Positions 20,439 through 30,336 of a stretch of DNA of 54,545 nt are shown piece after piece. The DNA lies in assembly GCA_020160875.1 (NCBI GenBank), contig JAIUPE010000009.1:1-54545 (forward strand), written 5' to 3'. The notes beneath the pieces are model-generated. The model was not told the origin of the DNA. It saw only the letters and a list, made by a program, of their open reading frames with translations, and searched no databases. The translations under genes were made by a program, and so were the position numbers. Numbering within the stretch: the first letter of the stretch is position 1; each line of letters starts with the position of its first letter. The stretch comes from Pseudomonadota bacterium. GTDB taxonomy: Bacteria; Pseudomonadota; Alphaproteobacteria; Rhodospirillales; Rhodospirillaceae.

Positions 20439-21483
20439 GCACGAGGCGTTCAAGCGGCTCTTCCGAGGCTTTCAGCATCGCGTGCAGCGCGCGGCCGACC
20501 ATGGTGGCCCGGGTCGGGATGATGATCGTGTATTCGATGGCGAGGTTGGCGCCGCGCAACTTCTTGTAGTGACCGGCGCCGGCGCCGAAGTTGACGATCG
20601 CCTTGCGTTCGCGCCCAATCTCTAGCGCGAGCGCGAAGATTTGGCGGTAGAGCCCGGCCTTCTTGTCCACATCGGTACGGTAACCGATGAGCGGGACCGA
20701 CAGGAAATCGCCGTGGTCGCGTAGCGCCACGAAAGCTTGAAGCACGCCGTTTGATTTGAGACCGAAGAACTCCGCACCGCGTGTGCGGTGAACGTCGGCG
20801 AAGAAGACCGGCGTGAGCTGTGGATTACGGCTGCCGTGGCGGCCGATATAGACGGCGGTGTACTGCGCGTGGGCCGCGTCAAGGTCGGCGAGCGTGAAAT
20901 CGTCGTGAACGATGCGCTCCAACTTCGCTTTTCGAAGGAGCGCTTGATCTCGCTCCGCGTTGATCTTGTCCGGGAGTTTTCTTTCTGTGAGATCGAACGC
21001 ATAACTGACGCGGCTGGGAAACGAAGTGCCGCCCGCCAGCGCCGCGCAGGCTTTCACCGCATCGCGGTGCGCGACTATGCCTCGCGCGGCGACGACACGC
21101 TTCGGCCACCGCGCGGCCGCCTCGCGCAGTGCGCCCGCGAGGCCATGCAACCCGCTCGGTCCGATGGGCGACACCGACAACAGCGCGTTATTGACGATCG
21201 CTGCTTTGTCCGCCCCGGCGAACAGGGCCAGTCGCTCGACGAGGCCAAGCACCAATCGTAAAAACCGGCCAGCCGCATCCCCGGTCGATATCGCCTCGTC
21301 CTTGGGGGTACCGATCAGGGCTGAAACGAGCGACGTCAACCACGTCGCTTGCCGGCCCTGATCCGCGTCGCCGAGCGTAACCGTCCAGCGTTTGCCTGCG
21401 GCCGCGAGGGTTTCCAGACGGGCCTTGCCGTTTACGATCCATGGCGCGGTATCGCCGCTCTCAGGCGGCCAGCTCATAGACAT
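20410..21483 (-). CDS. GNAT/FemAB-like putative acyltransferase, coupled to btaA
   Basis: The 357-residue product begins within the last codons of btaA (ATG at 21483 or 21477, overlapping by 17-23 bp), so it is translationally coupled. The C-terminal half (about 200-330) looks like a BioF2/FemAB-type GNAT fold: LTPVFFADVHRTRGAEFFGL, then VLQAFVALRD, then FGAGAGHYKKLRGA, where the YK near a glycine pair resembles the acyl-CoA-facing segment of that group. The N-terminal half is helical and not recognised. The open frame continues upstream of 21483, but that part is only antiphase reading of btaA. Function is inferred to be modification of a lipid or amino group. Confidence 0.65.
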   Translation of the reverse strand: MSMSWPPESGDTAPWIVNGKARLETLAAAGKRWTVTLGDADQGRQATWLTSLVSALIGTPKDEAISTGDAAGRFLRLVLGLVERLALFAGADKAAIVNNALLSVSPIGPSGLHGLAGALREAAARWPKRVVAARGIVAHRDAVKACAALAGGTSFPSRVSYAFDLTERKLPDKINAERDQALLRKAKLERIVHDDFTLADLDAAHAQYTAVYIGRHGSRNPQLTPVFFADVHRTRGAEFFGLKSNGVLQAFVALRDHGDFLSVPLIGYRTDVDKKAGLYRQIFALALEIGRERKAIVNFGAGAGHYKKLRGANLAIEYTIIIPTRATMVGRALHAMLKASEEPLERLVPKAISRFGG

Positions 21484-22678
21484 GGAAATTGCCGTAGATG
21501 CCGGAACGATCGCGGGCGTGCAGCTGGTCGGAAAGCGCGTCGAGACGGCGCCAGCCGGACCAGGCGCCGGTCTCAAGGTACGGCGTGAACGGCGGGATGG
21601 TGCCGGCGGTGCGGAACACAACGCGGGCACCCGGCTTCGCGGTGCGCCCGATCTGGCTCCAGAGCGCGACCAGCGTGCGTTCATCCATCCAGTCCTGCGC
21701 ATCGAGAAGAACGTAGCGGTCAAAGGCCGCAGCCTCTTGCCGGGCAAGGAAGTTGGTGACGGAGTCATGTTCGAGATGAAGCTGACAGGCCCGCCGGCGC
21801 ATGATGTCGAAATTCTCGCGCGTGAGATACGGCGGCAGCGCGCGTCCGTCGGCGCTCGGTTTGTAGCCGTGCGTGAACGCCTGCCACAGGAAGTAGTTCT
21901 CGCTGGACTTGACGGCGCCCAGCAATTGCTCGGTGCGGTCGGCAAGGACGCTGGCCATGCGGTCCGGACGGCCGTCACACAGAAGCTCGAACTGGCGCGG
22001 CGGAATACCGAGCAGAAACAGGGGATGGCGCAGAGAGAACAGCATCGACAGGAGGCGGCCTTCAAACACCGGGCGCAGCACCTTGCGGGCCCACGCACGC
22101 TGTTGATCGGCGTCGTCCATGGCCAGTGCATCTTCGAGACGCACGCCGTGGAGGCGCGCGAGAAGGCGCGCGAGTGTTATGGCCTTGCCGAGCAGGCCCT
22201 TTTTGAAGAAACCCGATACAAAGTCCTCGTAACGGGCGCGGCGCCCCCCTTCCCAATAGGCCTTGATGCCGGCTGGAAGCTTGGCAGCGATCCGGTCCTG
22301 ATAGAGCGCGCGGTTGCGCGCGCCCGCGGCCTTCACGAATAAGGAGCGGATGTCGTCGTAGGAGCCGACGGCGCCGAAAGCGGCGCGTTTCAGGCCCGCG
22401 AGCGACAAATGGGAGAAATTGAGGTCGATGGCCGTCACCTCGACGTCCGGCGCGGCGGTGAGATAGGAAAGCGCATTACAACCCGCCGAGCAGATGGTCG
22501 CGACCTTGTGCCCCGGCTTCAGCTCCATCGCCGCAATGTCCACTTCGGGGTCTTCCCAGATTTGGGTATAGACCAGCCGGTCGAAACTTTCGGCGAACCT
22601 TTTATCGCTAGGGCTTAAGGAATGATCGCCCCCCTGGACGGCGTCTTGGATAAGGATGGCGCTCGTTTGCTCGGACAT
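21461..22678 (-). CDS. btaA: BtaA-like 3-amino-3-carboxypropyl transferase (DUF3419)
   Basis: BtaA moves the 3-amino-3-carboxypropyl group of SAM onto diacylglycerol, giving diacylglyceryl-homoserine, the precursor of betaine lipids such as DGTS. The 405-residue product has the family opening (FDRLVYTQIWEDPEVD), a SAM-binding segment (VATICSAGCNALSYL, then VTAIDLNFSHL) and the C-terminal half with FDRYVLLDAQDWMD. The ATG at 22678 was preferred over frames starting up to 99 bp upstream because homology begins near it. The usual partner, the N-methyltransferase BtaB, is not in the window. Instead a GNAT-like gene is coupled downstream. Confidence 0.85.
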   Translation of the reverse strand: MSEQTSAILIQDAVQGGDHSLSPSDKRFAESFDRLVYTQIWEDPEVDIAAMELKPGHKVATICSAGCNALSYLTAAPDVEVTAIDLNFSHLSLAGLKRAAFGAVGSYDDIRSLFVKAAGARNRALYQDRIAAKLPAGIKAYWEGGRRARYEDFVSGFFKKGLLGKAITLARLLARLHGVRLEDALAMDDADQQRAWARKVLRPVFEGRLLSMLFSLRHPLFLLGIPPRQFELLCDGRPDRMASVLADRTEQLLGAVKSSENYFLWQAFTHGYKPSADGRALPPYLTRENFDIMRRRACQLHLEHDSVTNFLARQEAAAFDRYVLLDAQDWMDERTLVALWSQIGRTAKPGARVVFRTAGTIPPFTPYLETGAWSGWRRLDALSDQLHARDRSGIYGNFHVYELAA

Positions 22679-22799
22679 TGCTCTGAAAACCCACGGCGTT
22701 AGGGGTGGCGCGACGAACGCCACACCATGATCAGAGGCCATGACGGTGGCGTGACGCTTCCATGAAGCAATCAACAAATTGTCGCGGTTTCAGATGGGT

Positions 22800-22827
22800 G
22801 GACCGGGCTGCCGCCGGCGGCCGGTCC
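22800..22827. repeat. GC-rich inverted repeat in the btaA-degP divergent region
   Basis: GGACCGG at 22800-22806 pairs with CCGGTCC at 22821-22827. The enclosed segment contains the nested palindrome GCCGCCGGCGGC. It could form a stable hairpin in the 5' region upstream of degP, or serve as an operator; nothing in the sequence decides. Confidence 0.45.
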
Positions 22828-22896
22828 CTTGCGATAAGGCCTCGCTGAGATCCGGCTAACAGTTATTTTAGCCTGTTTATAGCTCGCCAAGCCCCC

Positions 22897-22926
22897 GGAA
22901 CTCTTTGATTCCGTATGGCTTTCGAG
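22897..22926 (+). promoter_or_regulatory. Possible extracytoplasmic-stress promoter for degP
   Basis: GGAACT at 22897-22902 resembles the -35 element of RpoE-type and EcfG-type promoters and lies about 75 bp before the degP ATG. The matching -10 region (TTCGAG near 22921) is a poor match, so this rests mostly on the known stress control of degP homologues. Confidence 0.22.
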
Positions 22927-22977
22927 TTTGGAGATGCTATCTAAAGTGTCTGGGGCGTTCCCTGATCCGGAGAGCCA

Positions 22978-24411
22978 ATGCCGCGCGCACGTTTCCTAGT
23001 TGTGACTGTCCTTGCCTTGGCCGCCGTCGGTGGCGGGTATTATTTCACGCGAGATAAAGACATCTCCTTCCTAGGCCAGACGGCCTCCTCGTCCTCCAGT
23101 TCGGCACCTTTCGTCTCGAATGGCGACGCCGCCGCGCCTTACACCGGCATCGCGGACGTGCTCGAGCGTGTGACACCCGCCGTCGTCAGCATCCAGGTGA
23201 AAGAGCAGCAGGAAGAATCCGAGCTGTCTCCGCTCCTGCAAGACCCGCGCTTCCGCCGCTTCTTCGGCGTACCGGACCGGCAGCAGCAACCGCGCCGCGA
23301 GCAGCGTACCGGCGCCGGTTCGGGCGTGATCGTGGACGCCAAGGAAGGTTACGTCATCACCAATTTCCATGTGGTCGACAAAGCGGAAGATATCGCCGTC
23401 ACCTTGAAGGATCGGCGCACCATCACCGCGAAGGTGATTGGTAAAGACCAGGCCACGGACCTCGCGCTCCTGAAGATCGATGCGCCGGACCTGACCGCGC
23501 TGCCCATTGGCGACATGGCCAATTTGCGCGTCGGCGATTACGTGCTCGCGGTTGGCAACCCCTTCGCCCTCGGCCAGACCGTGACCGCCGGCATCGTCTC
23601 TGCGCTGGGCCGGTCGGGCTTCATCGATCAGGGTTTCGAAGACTTCATCCAGACGGACGCCGCGATCAATCCCGGCAACTCGGGCGGCGCGCTGGTGAAC
23701 CTCAAGGGCGAACTCATCGGTATTCCGACCGTCATCCTCAGCCAGAGCGGCGGCAACGTCGGTATCGGCTTCGCCGTGCCGACCAGCATCGTCACCAATG
23801 TGATGAACCAGCTGATCCAATCGGGTGAAGTGAGCCGCGGCCGCCTCGGCGTCGCGATTCGGGACCTCACGCCCGACTTAGCGCAGAATCTCGGCCTCTC
23901 CATCAATCATGGTGCGCTCGTAAGCAGCGTTGAGAACGGCTCACCGGCCGACACCGCGGGGATTCAGGCCGGCGACGTCGTGGTGGCCGTGAACGGCTCC
24001 GACATCGAGGGCTCGGCCAGCCTGCGTAATCGGGTCGGCATGACCCCGCCGGATACGAAACTGAAGCTCTCCATCATTCGCGACGGCGAACAACGCGAAC
24101 TGGATGTAACCACGGCGAAGCTCGACCCGACCCAAGCGGTGGCCGACGCCGCGCCGCAAGAACGCGCCGAGCCGAGCCGCATCATGGGCGCCGTTTTCGA
24201 GAACGCCTCGGGCGGTGTCCGTGTCGTGGATGTGGAAGAAAATTCACCCGCCGCGGTCATGGGCCTGCAGCCGGACGATATCGTCACGGCGGTCAACCGC
24301 ACGCAGATCCGGTCCATGTCCGATTTGGAAACGGCGCTTAAAAACGTGAAGAGCCAATCGGTGGTGCGCGTAAAGCGTGACGACCGTGACGTGGTGCTGA
24401 TCGTTCCGTAA
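22978..24411 (+). CDS. degP: Periplasmic serine protease DegP/HtrA
   Basis: This Do-like protease/chaperone degrades misfolded envelope proteins. The 477-residue product has an N-terminal signal/anchor (about 5-22), a Ser-rich spacer, a trypsin-like domain and two PDZ domains (about 275-365 and 395-475). The catalytic triad is complete: H131 in ITNFHVVD, D161 in ATDLALLK and S235 in NPGNSGGAL. A Q-rich LA loop lies around residues 77-110. GGAGAG is 4-5 nt upstream of the ATG. The two PDZ domains favour DegP/DegQ over DegS. No two-component genes are adjacent. Confidence 0.95.
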   Translation: MPRARFLVVTVLALAAVGGGYYFTRDKDISFLGQTASSSSSSAPFVSNGDAAAPYTGIADVLERVTPAVVSIQVKEQQEESELSPLLQDPRFRRFFGVPDRQQQPRREQRTGAGSGVIVDAKEGYVITNFHVVDKAEDIAVTLKDRRTITAKVIGKDQATDLALLKIDAPDLTALPIGDMANLRVGDYVLAVGNPFALGQTVTAGIVSALGRSGFIDQGFEDFIQTDAAINPGNSGGALVNLKGELIGIPTVILSQSGGNVGIGFAVPTSIVTNVMNQLIQSGEVSRGRLGVAIRDLTPDLAQNLGLSINHGALVSSVENGSPADTAGIQAGDVVVAVNGSDIEGSASLRNRVGMTPPDTKLKLSIIRDGEQRELDVTTAKLDPTQAVADAAPQERAEPSRIMGAVFENASGGVRVVDVEENSPAAVMGLQPDDIVTAVNRTQIRSMSDLETALKNVKSQSVVRVKRDDRDVVLIVP

Positions 24412-24415
24412 AATC

Positions 24416-24433
24416 GGCGCGGAATGCCGCGCT
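24416..24433. terminator. Short hairpin between degP and prmA ends
   Basis: GCGCGG at 24417-24422 pairs with CCGCGC at 24427-24432 around an AATG loop. It lies between two convergent genes and is followed by TTAGCGTTTATTT on the plus strand, so it may end degP transcripts. Confidence 0.5.
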
Positions 24434-24439
24434 TAGCGT

Positions 24440-25324
24440 TTATTTACGAAGGACCAGCGTGGTCCAGGGCGCGAGCCGATAACGCTTCACGAGGCGCAAG
24501 CCGTGCATGCGGTAAGGCGCGAGGACCATCTGTTCGTGGTGGCGCAGGAAGCCCGCGAGGATGAGCGTGCCGCCCGGCGCGAGCAATTCAGCAAGGTCCG
24601 CCGACATGGCGGCTAGCGGGCGCGCCAGGATATTGGCGGTGATGACATCGTAAGGACCACCGCGTGTCACCTCGCGCTGGCCGCAGCCTTCGCTGAGGAC
24701 CGCATGGATCAAGGGTGTGACGCCGTTACGGGCGGCATTGTAGCGGCTTACTTTCACGGCCACGGGGTCGATGTCAGCCGCCACGACCGGCGCGCGCCAG
24801 GCCTTGGCCATGCCGATGGCGAGGATCGCGGTACCCGCGCCCATGTCGAGGCCGCGGCGGATGGCCTTGCGGCGATGGCTGAGATCGTCCAGCGCCAGGA
24901 GGCAGCCCATGGTGCTCGCGTGGTGGCCGGATCCAAAAGCCGTCGCGGCGTTCACCAAGATGCGGATGGCGCCGGGCGGAAAGGGACCTTGGATATGATC
25001 GCCATGAATGTAGAAACGCCCGGCACGCAATGGCGGAAAAGCCATGGCGCTTTCGGTCAGCCAGTCTTTCACCGGAATTTTAGCAATCACCAGTTCCGGT
25101 TCCGCGACCCCGAGGCTCGAGGCCGCGAGGGCGATACGCTCGGCGAGTTCCGCGCGCGGCGGCGCTTCGTCGAAGGTGCCTTCGACGGTCCATGTAAAGC
25201 CATCGGGATTGGCTTCGTACATCGAGACGACGCCTGCGAGCCCGCTGAAAGCTTGCTCAAACGCGTCGGCGTGTTCGGTTTTGACGGTGACCTTGGCGCT
25301 CCAGGCGGAGCCAATATCGTTCAT
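24440..25324 (-). CDS. prmA: Ribosomal protein L11 methyltransferase
   Basis: PrmA trimethylates several amino groups of ribosomal protein L11 using SAM. The 294-residue product has the family's N-terminal substrate-recognition domain and the linker, then the methyltransferase domain with AFGSGHHASTMGCLLAL, the SAM loop GLDMGAGTAILAIG (glycine-rich motif I) and the NILARPL motif corresponding to NxxxxP. Length is typical. Its start overlaps the end of the upstream helicase gene by 4 bp, so the two are coupled. Confidence 0.93.
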   Translation of the reverse strand: MNDIGSAWSAKVTVKTEHADAFEQAFSGLAGVVSMYEANPDGFTWTVEGTFDEAPPRAELAERIALAASSLGVAEPELVIAKIPVKDWLTESAMAFPPLRAGRFYIHGDHIQGPFPPGAIRILVNAATAFGSGHHASTMGCLLALDDLSHRRKAIRRGLDMGAGTAILAIGMAKAWRAPVVAADIDPVAVKVSRYNAARNGVTPLIHAVLSEGCGQREVTRGGPYDVITANILARPLAAMSADLAELLAPGGTLILAGFLRHHEQMVLAPYRMHGLRLVKRYRLAPWTTLVLRK

Positions 25325-27642
25325 TTGGAGGGTTCCACGAAGCTATCGAGCACTTTCTTGCGGCCCGCTTTGTCGAAAGCGATGTCCAGCTTGCTGTCGT
25401 CGATACTTTCGACGATGCCGTAGCCGAATTTCTGATGGAAGACGCGGTCACCGATGCGGAATTCGTTGGCGCTGATACGCTCCTGGGCCTCCCACGATCC
25501 GGTCTTCCCAAACTCGCCATAGTCGCCTAAACGCCGGCGGATACCCGCACCGCTGCGCGCGGACTCGCCGAATCCGGACCAGCCTCCACCACCGGCGCGA
25601 TGGCCGTAGAGCCCCTGATCGGCATCCTGTTCGATATTCTCCTTCGGCAGCTCGTCGACGAAGCGCGAGGGAATGCTGGACTGCCACTGGTTATAGACAC
25701 GCCGGTTGGCGGCGAAGGAGATGAACGCGCGGCGGCGCGCACGCGTGATGCCGACATAAGCAAGACGGCGCTCTTCCTCGAGCGCCTTTTCGCCGCTTTC
25801 ATCGAGCGCGCGGCGATTCGGGAAAATGTCTTCCTCCCAGCCGGGCATGAACACGGTGTCGAACTCCAAGCCCTTGGCGCTGTGAAGCGTCATGAGCGTG
25901 ACACCCGCCTCGCCGGCGTTGGCATCGTTCTCCATCACCAGGCTGACGTGATCGAGGAAGCCGCCGAGGTTCTCCCACTCGTCGAGGCCGGAGACGAACT
26001 CTTTCAGGTTGTCGAGGCGGCCCGGCGCTTCGGGCGATTTGTCCTTCTGCCACATCTCGATGTAGCCGGACTCCTCGAGCACCTGAGCGGCGATCTCGGC
26101 TGGCGGCACGGTTTCACGCAAAGAGCGCCAGCGCTCCATGTCGCGCGCGAAGCCCGCGAGCGCGGTGCGGGCTTGCGGGCGCAACTCGTCCGTCTCGCCC
26201 ATACGCAGGCTGGCTTCCATCAGCGAAACACCCTGCGCGCGGGCGAGAATATGGATCTTCTGGACAGTGGTATCGCCCAAGCCGCGCTTCGGCTTGTTGA
26301 TGATGCGTTCGAACGCAAGATCGTCGTCCGGCTGCTGGATCAGACGCAAATAGGCCACCGCGTCGCGGATCTCGAGGCGCTCGTAGAAGCGCGGGCCACC
26401 GACGACGCGATAAGGAACGCCCGTCGTGATCAAGCGCTCTTCGAATTCCAGCATCTGGAAACCCGCGCGCACCAAGATCGCGATCTGATCGAGCGGATGC
26501 CCCGCGCGTTGCAGGATTTCGATCTCGTCCACCAGCCAGCGCGCTTCTTCGGCGCCGTCCCACACGCCGCGCACCTTGATCGGCGCGCCTTGCTCGATGT
26601 CGTCGAGGCCCGTGCGGAGAGTTTTGCCGAGGCGGCCTTCGTTATGGGCAATGAGATGGGACGCCGCGGCCAGAATGGTCGGCGTAGAGCGGTAATTGCG
26701 CTCCAGGCGAATCACCTTTGCGTCCGGAAAGTCCTTCTCGAAACGCAAGATGTTGCCCACTTCGGCCCCGCGCCAGGAGTAGATCGACTGGTCGTCGTCG
26801 CCGACGCAGCAGAGATTTCGGTGCTTCTGCGTCAGGAGGCGCAGCCACAGGTACTGGGCAACGTTGGTGTCCTGGTATTCGTCCACCAGCACGTAGTGGA
26901 ACTGTTCCTGGTACTCCGCGAGGATATCCGGGCGCGTTTGGAAAAGCGTGAGGCAGTGCAGGAGCAGGTCGCCGAAGTCGGCGGCGTTCAAGGTCTTCAG
27001 ACGCTCCTGATAGGCCTTGTACATCGCGACGGCGCGGCCATTGGCATAGTCCGAACCGCCTTCTCCACCCACTTTGTCAGGCGTCAGCCCACGGTCTTTC
27101 CAACGCTGGATCACGCCCATGAGGCCCTGCGCCGGCCACTTCTTGGAATCGATGCTCTCGGCTTCCATGATCTGTTTCAGGAGGCGGATCTGATCGTCGG
27201 AATCAAGGATCGTGAAATTGGACTTCAGGCCCACGAGCTCGGCGTTGCGGCGCAGGATGCGCACGCTCAGGGCGTGGAAGGTGCCAAGCCACACGGCCTC
27301 GGCGGACGGCCCGATGAGCTGCATCACACGCTCGCGCATCTCGCGGGCGGCGCGGTTGGTGAAGGTCACCGCCAGCACCTGCCATGGCCGGGCGCGGCGC
27401 TGGAGAAGGATCCAGCCCACACGCGTGGTCAGCACGCGGGTTTTGCCGGTCCCCGCGCCCGAGAGCACGAGCACAGGGCCTTCGGTGGTTTCGACGGCTT
27501 GGCGCTGTTCGGGATTCAGTTTCTCCACCCACACCGGCGGCGCGATGGGCACCGGGGAAGCGGCAGGCGAAGCCGGCGCGGCGGGCCCGGGCGCGAGCGG
27601 TTCAAACGGTGGATCGTCGGAAAGTTCGAAAGGGTCGGACAT
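25321..27642 (-). CDS. UvrD/PcrA-type superfamily 1 DNA helicase
   Basis: This 3'-5' SF1A helicase acts in nucleotide-excision and mismatch repair and in clearing replication obstacles. The 773-residue product has the Q motif (LNPEQRQAVE), Walker A GAGTGKT at 62-68, motif II VDEYQDTN, motif III VGDDDQSIYSWRGAE, motif IV RLERNYRST, motif V LMTLHSAKGLEFD and motif VI GITRARR. The C-terminal tail has the Tudor-like DNA/RNA polymerase-binding domain of PcrA/UvrD (IGDRVFHQKFGYGIVESI). The N-terminal 40 residues are Pro/Ala-rich. I cannot tell UvrD from PcrA by name alone. It is upstream of prmA with a 4-bp overlap. Confidence 0.95.
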   Translation of the reverse strand: MSDPFELSDDPPFEPLAPGPAAPASPAASPVPIAPPVWVEKLNPEQRQAVETTEGPVLVLSGAGTGKTRVLTTRVGWILLQRRARPWQVLAVTFTNRAAREMRERVMQLIGPSAEAVWLGTFHALSVRILRRNAELVGLKSNFTILDSDDQIRLLKQIMEAESIDSKKWPAQGLMGVIQRWKDRGLTPDKVGGEGGSDYANGRAVAMYKAYQERLKTLNAADFGDLLLHCLTLFQTRPDILAEYQEQFHYVLVDEYQDTNVAQYLWLRLLTQKHRNLCCVGDDDQSIYSWRGAEVGNILRFEKDFPDAKVIRLERNYRSTPTILAAASHLIAHNEGRLGKTLRTGLDDIEQGAPIKVRGVWDGAEEARWLVDEIEILQRAGHPLDQIAILVRAGFQMLEFEERLITTGVPYRVVGGPRFYERLEIRDAVAYLRLIQQPDDDLAFERIINKPKRGLGDTTVQKIHILARAQGVSLMEASLRMGETDELRPQARTALAGFARDMERWRSLRETVPPAEIAAQVLEESGYIEMWQKDKSPEAPGRLDNLKEFVSGLDEWENLGGFLDHVSLVMENDANAGEAGVTLMTLHSAKGLEFDTVFMPGWEEDIFPNRRALDESGEKALEEERRLAYVGITRARRRAFISFAANRRVYNQWQSSIPSRFVDELPKENIEQDADQGLYGHRAGGGGWSGFGESARSGAGIRRRLGDYGEFGKTGSWEAQERISANEFRIGDRVFHQKFGYGIVESIDDSKLDIAFDKAGRKKVLDSFVEPSK

Positions 27643-27659
27643 CGGGTTTCTTATTTTAA

Positions 27660-27764
27660 GTCATCCTTGCGACCAAAGGTCGCGAGGATCCAGGGGGTTT
27701 TGGGTTTATCGCATACCCAAAAAACAAAAACTCCTGGGTCCTCGCGCCCTCGGGCCAAGGACGA
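27660..27764. repeat. REP/BIME-like palindromic element (copy A)
   Basis: Two inverted units, 27660-27693 and 27734-27764, each form a hairpin and share the ends GTC-TCCTTG and GCGAGGA-CCAGG. Between them TTTTGGGT at 27698-27705 pairs with ACCCAAAA at 27715-27722. The whole gap between uvrD and metF can fold into one long branched palindrome. A related element is at 40354-40441. Confidence 0.75.
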
Positions 27765-27773
27765 CGATAACAG

Positions 27774-28676
<903 letters not shown>

Positions 28677-28783
28677 CTAGAAACATCTGGAAAACGGGGT
28701 GAAAAGAGCTCCCACCCAAGGAGACCAGCGCACCAAACTCCGGCAGCCGGCCATGTCGAAATACATATATCCTTCTTGAAATC

Positions 28784-28794
28784 GGTATGATACC
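28784..28794. promoter_or_regulatory. Palindrome GGTATGATACC in the metF-mlaA divergent region
   Basis: An 11-bp perfect palindrome around a central G lies within the AT-richer core of the divergent intergenic region. Its place between two promoters makes it a candidate operator; no regulator is identified. Confidence 0.3.
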
Positions 28795-28855
28795 CGTCTT
28801 TCACGCTGGTGGGGGCTAAGTCGATATAAATACGATAGAAAATAGACCCTATTGC

Positions 28856-29701
28856 ATGTCCATCTCCTCCCTTCTCCGCACTTCCATCCTCCTTCTGGCG
28901 GGCCTTACGGCCAGCGCCTGCGCGACGCGTCCGCCCGCGACGAACCCCGAGGCCGTGGCGGCTTACGAGGAAGCCCGCGATCCCTTGGAGCCGTTCAACC
29001 GCGCCATGTTTCGGACCGACCAGGCTTTGGACAAAGCACTCGTGCGCCCGGTGGTGAAGACCTACCGCTTCATGGTGCCCGAGGGCGGCCGCCAGAGCGT
29101 CGGCAACGCCCTCCGCAACCTGCGCTCGCCGATCACCCTTGTGCACGACGTGCTGCAAGGCCAACCCAACCGGGCCGGCATCACCCTCTCGCGCTTTTTC
29201 GTGAACACCTTCATCGGCGTGCTCGGGCTGTTCGACGTGGGTGAGGAAATCGGCCTGCCCTATCATTCCGAGGATTTCGGCCAAACGCTGGCGGTGTGGG
29301 GCGTCGGCGACGGCCCCTTCATCTACGTCCCGCTGTTCGGCCCATCGACGTTGCGCGACGGCACGGGCTATGGCGTCGACGCTTTCTTCGTCGATCCGTT
29401 GGCCTGGTACAGCCGCGGCAACGGGGCGGAAACCTGGATCCAATGGGTCGTCCTTGGCGGCACCTATATCAATCTCAAGGACGAGACCATGTTCGCGACC
29501 GACGAACTGGAGGCGTCGTCCATCGATTATTACGCCGCTCTCCGATCCGCCTATCGGCAAATCCGCGCGAGCGAAATCCGCAACGGCGCGCCACCGCCGA
29601 TGGAGGATTTCGATGAGTTTTCAAGCACTTTCCAGACGCCGACGTTAGCGGCGAAAGCCGCCTCGGAAATGCCGCAGACATCCCTTACGTCTGAGCGTTA
29701 G
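28856..29701 (+). CDS. mlaA: MlaA (VacJ) outer-membrane lipoprotein
   Basis: MlaA sits in the outer membrane and removes mislocalised phospholipids from the outer leaflet, passing them to periplasmic MlaC. The 281-residue product has a lipoprotein signal with lipobox TASAC (C22), then the family core: RDPLEPFNRAMFRTDQALD, NALRNLRSPITLVHDVLQG, a FFVNTFIGVLGLFDVGEEIG helix and DFGQTLAVWGVGDGPFIYVP, with PLFGPSTLRDGTGYGVD following. It is 17 bp from mlaC, a likely operon. The inner-membrane mlaDEF genes are not adjacent. Confidence 0.94.
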   Translation: MSISSLLRTSILLLAGLTASACATRPPATNPEAVAAYEEARDPLEPFNRAMFRTDQALDKALVRPVVKTYRFMVPEGGRQSVGNALRNLRSPITLVHDVLQGQPNRAGITLSRFFVNTFIGVLGLFDVGEEIGLPYHSEDFGQTLAVWGVGDGPFIYVPLFGPSTLRDGTGYGVDAFFVDPLAWYSRGNGAETWIQWVVLGGTYINLKDETMFATDELEASSIDYYAALRSAYRQIRASEIRNGAPPPMEDFDEFSSTFQTPTLAAKAASEMPQTSLTSER

Positions 29702-29718
29702 ACCATAACGGAGCTGCC

Positions 29719-30336
29719 ATGATTTCCCGCCGTCATCTCATCGCCCTCGCCCCGGCGTTTGCCTTGGCACCGCGCCTCGCGTTTGCGCAGGGCGCAGTCG
29801 AGCCAGGCGCATTCGTGTCCGAATTCGCCCAGAAAGGTATCGTCGATATCCTGGCGGCGAAGATCGCCAACGCGGAAAAGCAGACCCGCTTCCGTTCGAT
29901 GTTCACGACATCCTTTGATCTGCCGTCCATCGGCCGCTTCGTCCTGGGCCGCTATGCCCGCACGGTGAAACCCGAGGATCTATCCGCCTTTCAGCCGTTG
30001 TTCGAGGACGTGATCGTCTACACATGGTCGCGCCGTTTCTCCGAATACAACGGCCAGACGCTGAAGGTCGGCGCCAGCACACCGGATGGTGACGAAGGCG
30101 CCATCGTGAAGTCGACCATCGTCGGCAACGCCGGCGAGAACTTCGCGGTGGATTGGCGCCTGCGCAAGCGCCCCGACGGTTGGAAGATCGTGGACGTCAT
30201 CGTCGCGGGCGTGAGCATGGCGATCACCTATCGTCAGGAATACACCACGCTCATCGCTCAGCAGGGCGGCTTTCCGGGGCTGATCACGCAGCTTCAGAAG
30301 CAAGTGGGCGACCTGAAGGCCGCCCAGCCCGCCTAG
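29719..30336 (+). CDS. mlaC: MlaC periplasmic phospholipid carrier
   Basis: MlaC shuttles phospholipid between the outer-membrane MlaA complex and the inner-membrane MlaFEDB transporter. The 205-residue product starts with a twin-arginine-looking but probably Sec-type signal (ISRRHLIALAPAFALAPRLAFA). The Ttg2D/MlaC fold follows, with the F-x-F-motif region DLPSIGRFVLGRYARTVKPEDL, a VDWRLRKRPDGWKIVDVIVAGVSM core and a C-terminal helix. GGAG lies upstream of the ATG. Its stop codon overlaps that of the convergent OYE gene (CTAG). Confidence 0.92.
   Translation: MISRRHLIALAPAFALAPRLAFAQGAVEPGAFVSEFAQKGIVDILAAKIANAEKQTRFRSMFTTSFDLPSIGRFVLGRYARTVKPEDLSAFQPLFEDVIVYTWSRRFSEYNGQTLKVGASTPDGDEGAIVKSTIVGNAGENFAVDWRLRKRPDGWKIVDVIVAGVSMAITYRQEYTTLIAQQGGFPGLITQLQKQVGDLKAAQPA

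Noticed and set aside
21484-22131. The upstream 216 codons of the frame of the GNAT-like gene
   Set aside because: They overlap btaA in another frame and read as Arg/Ser/Pro-rich noise. The coding part begins at the ATGs at 21483/21477.
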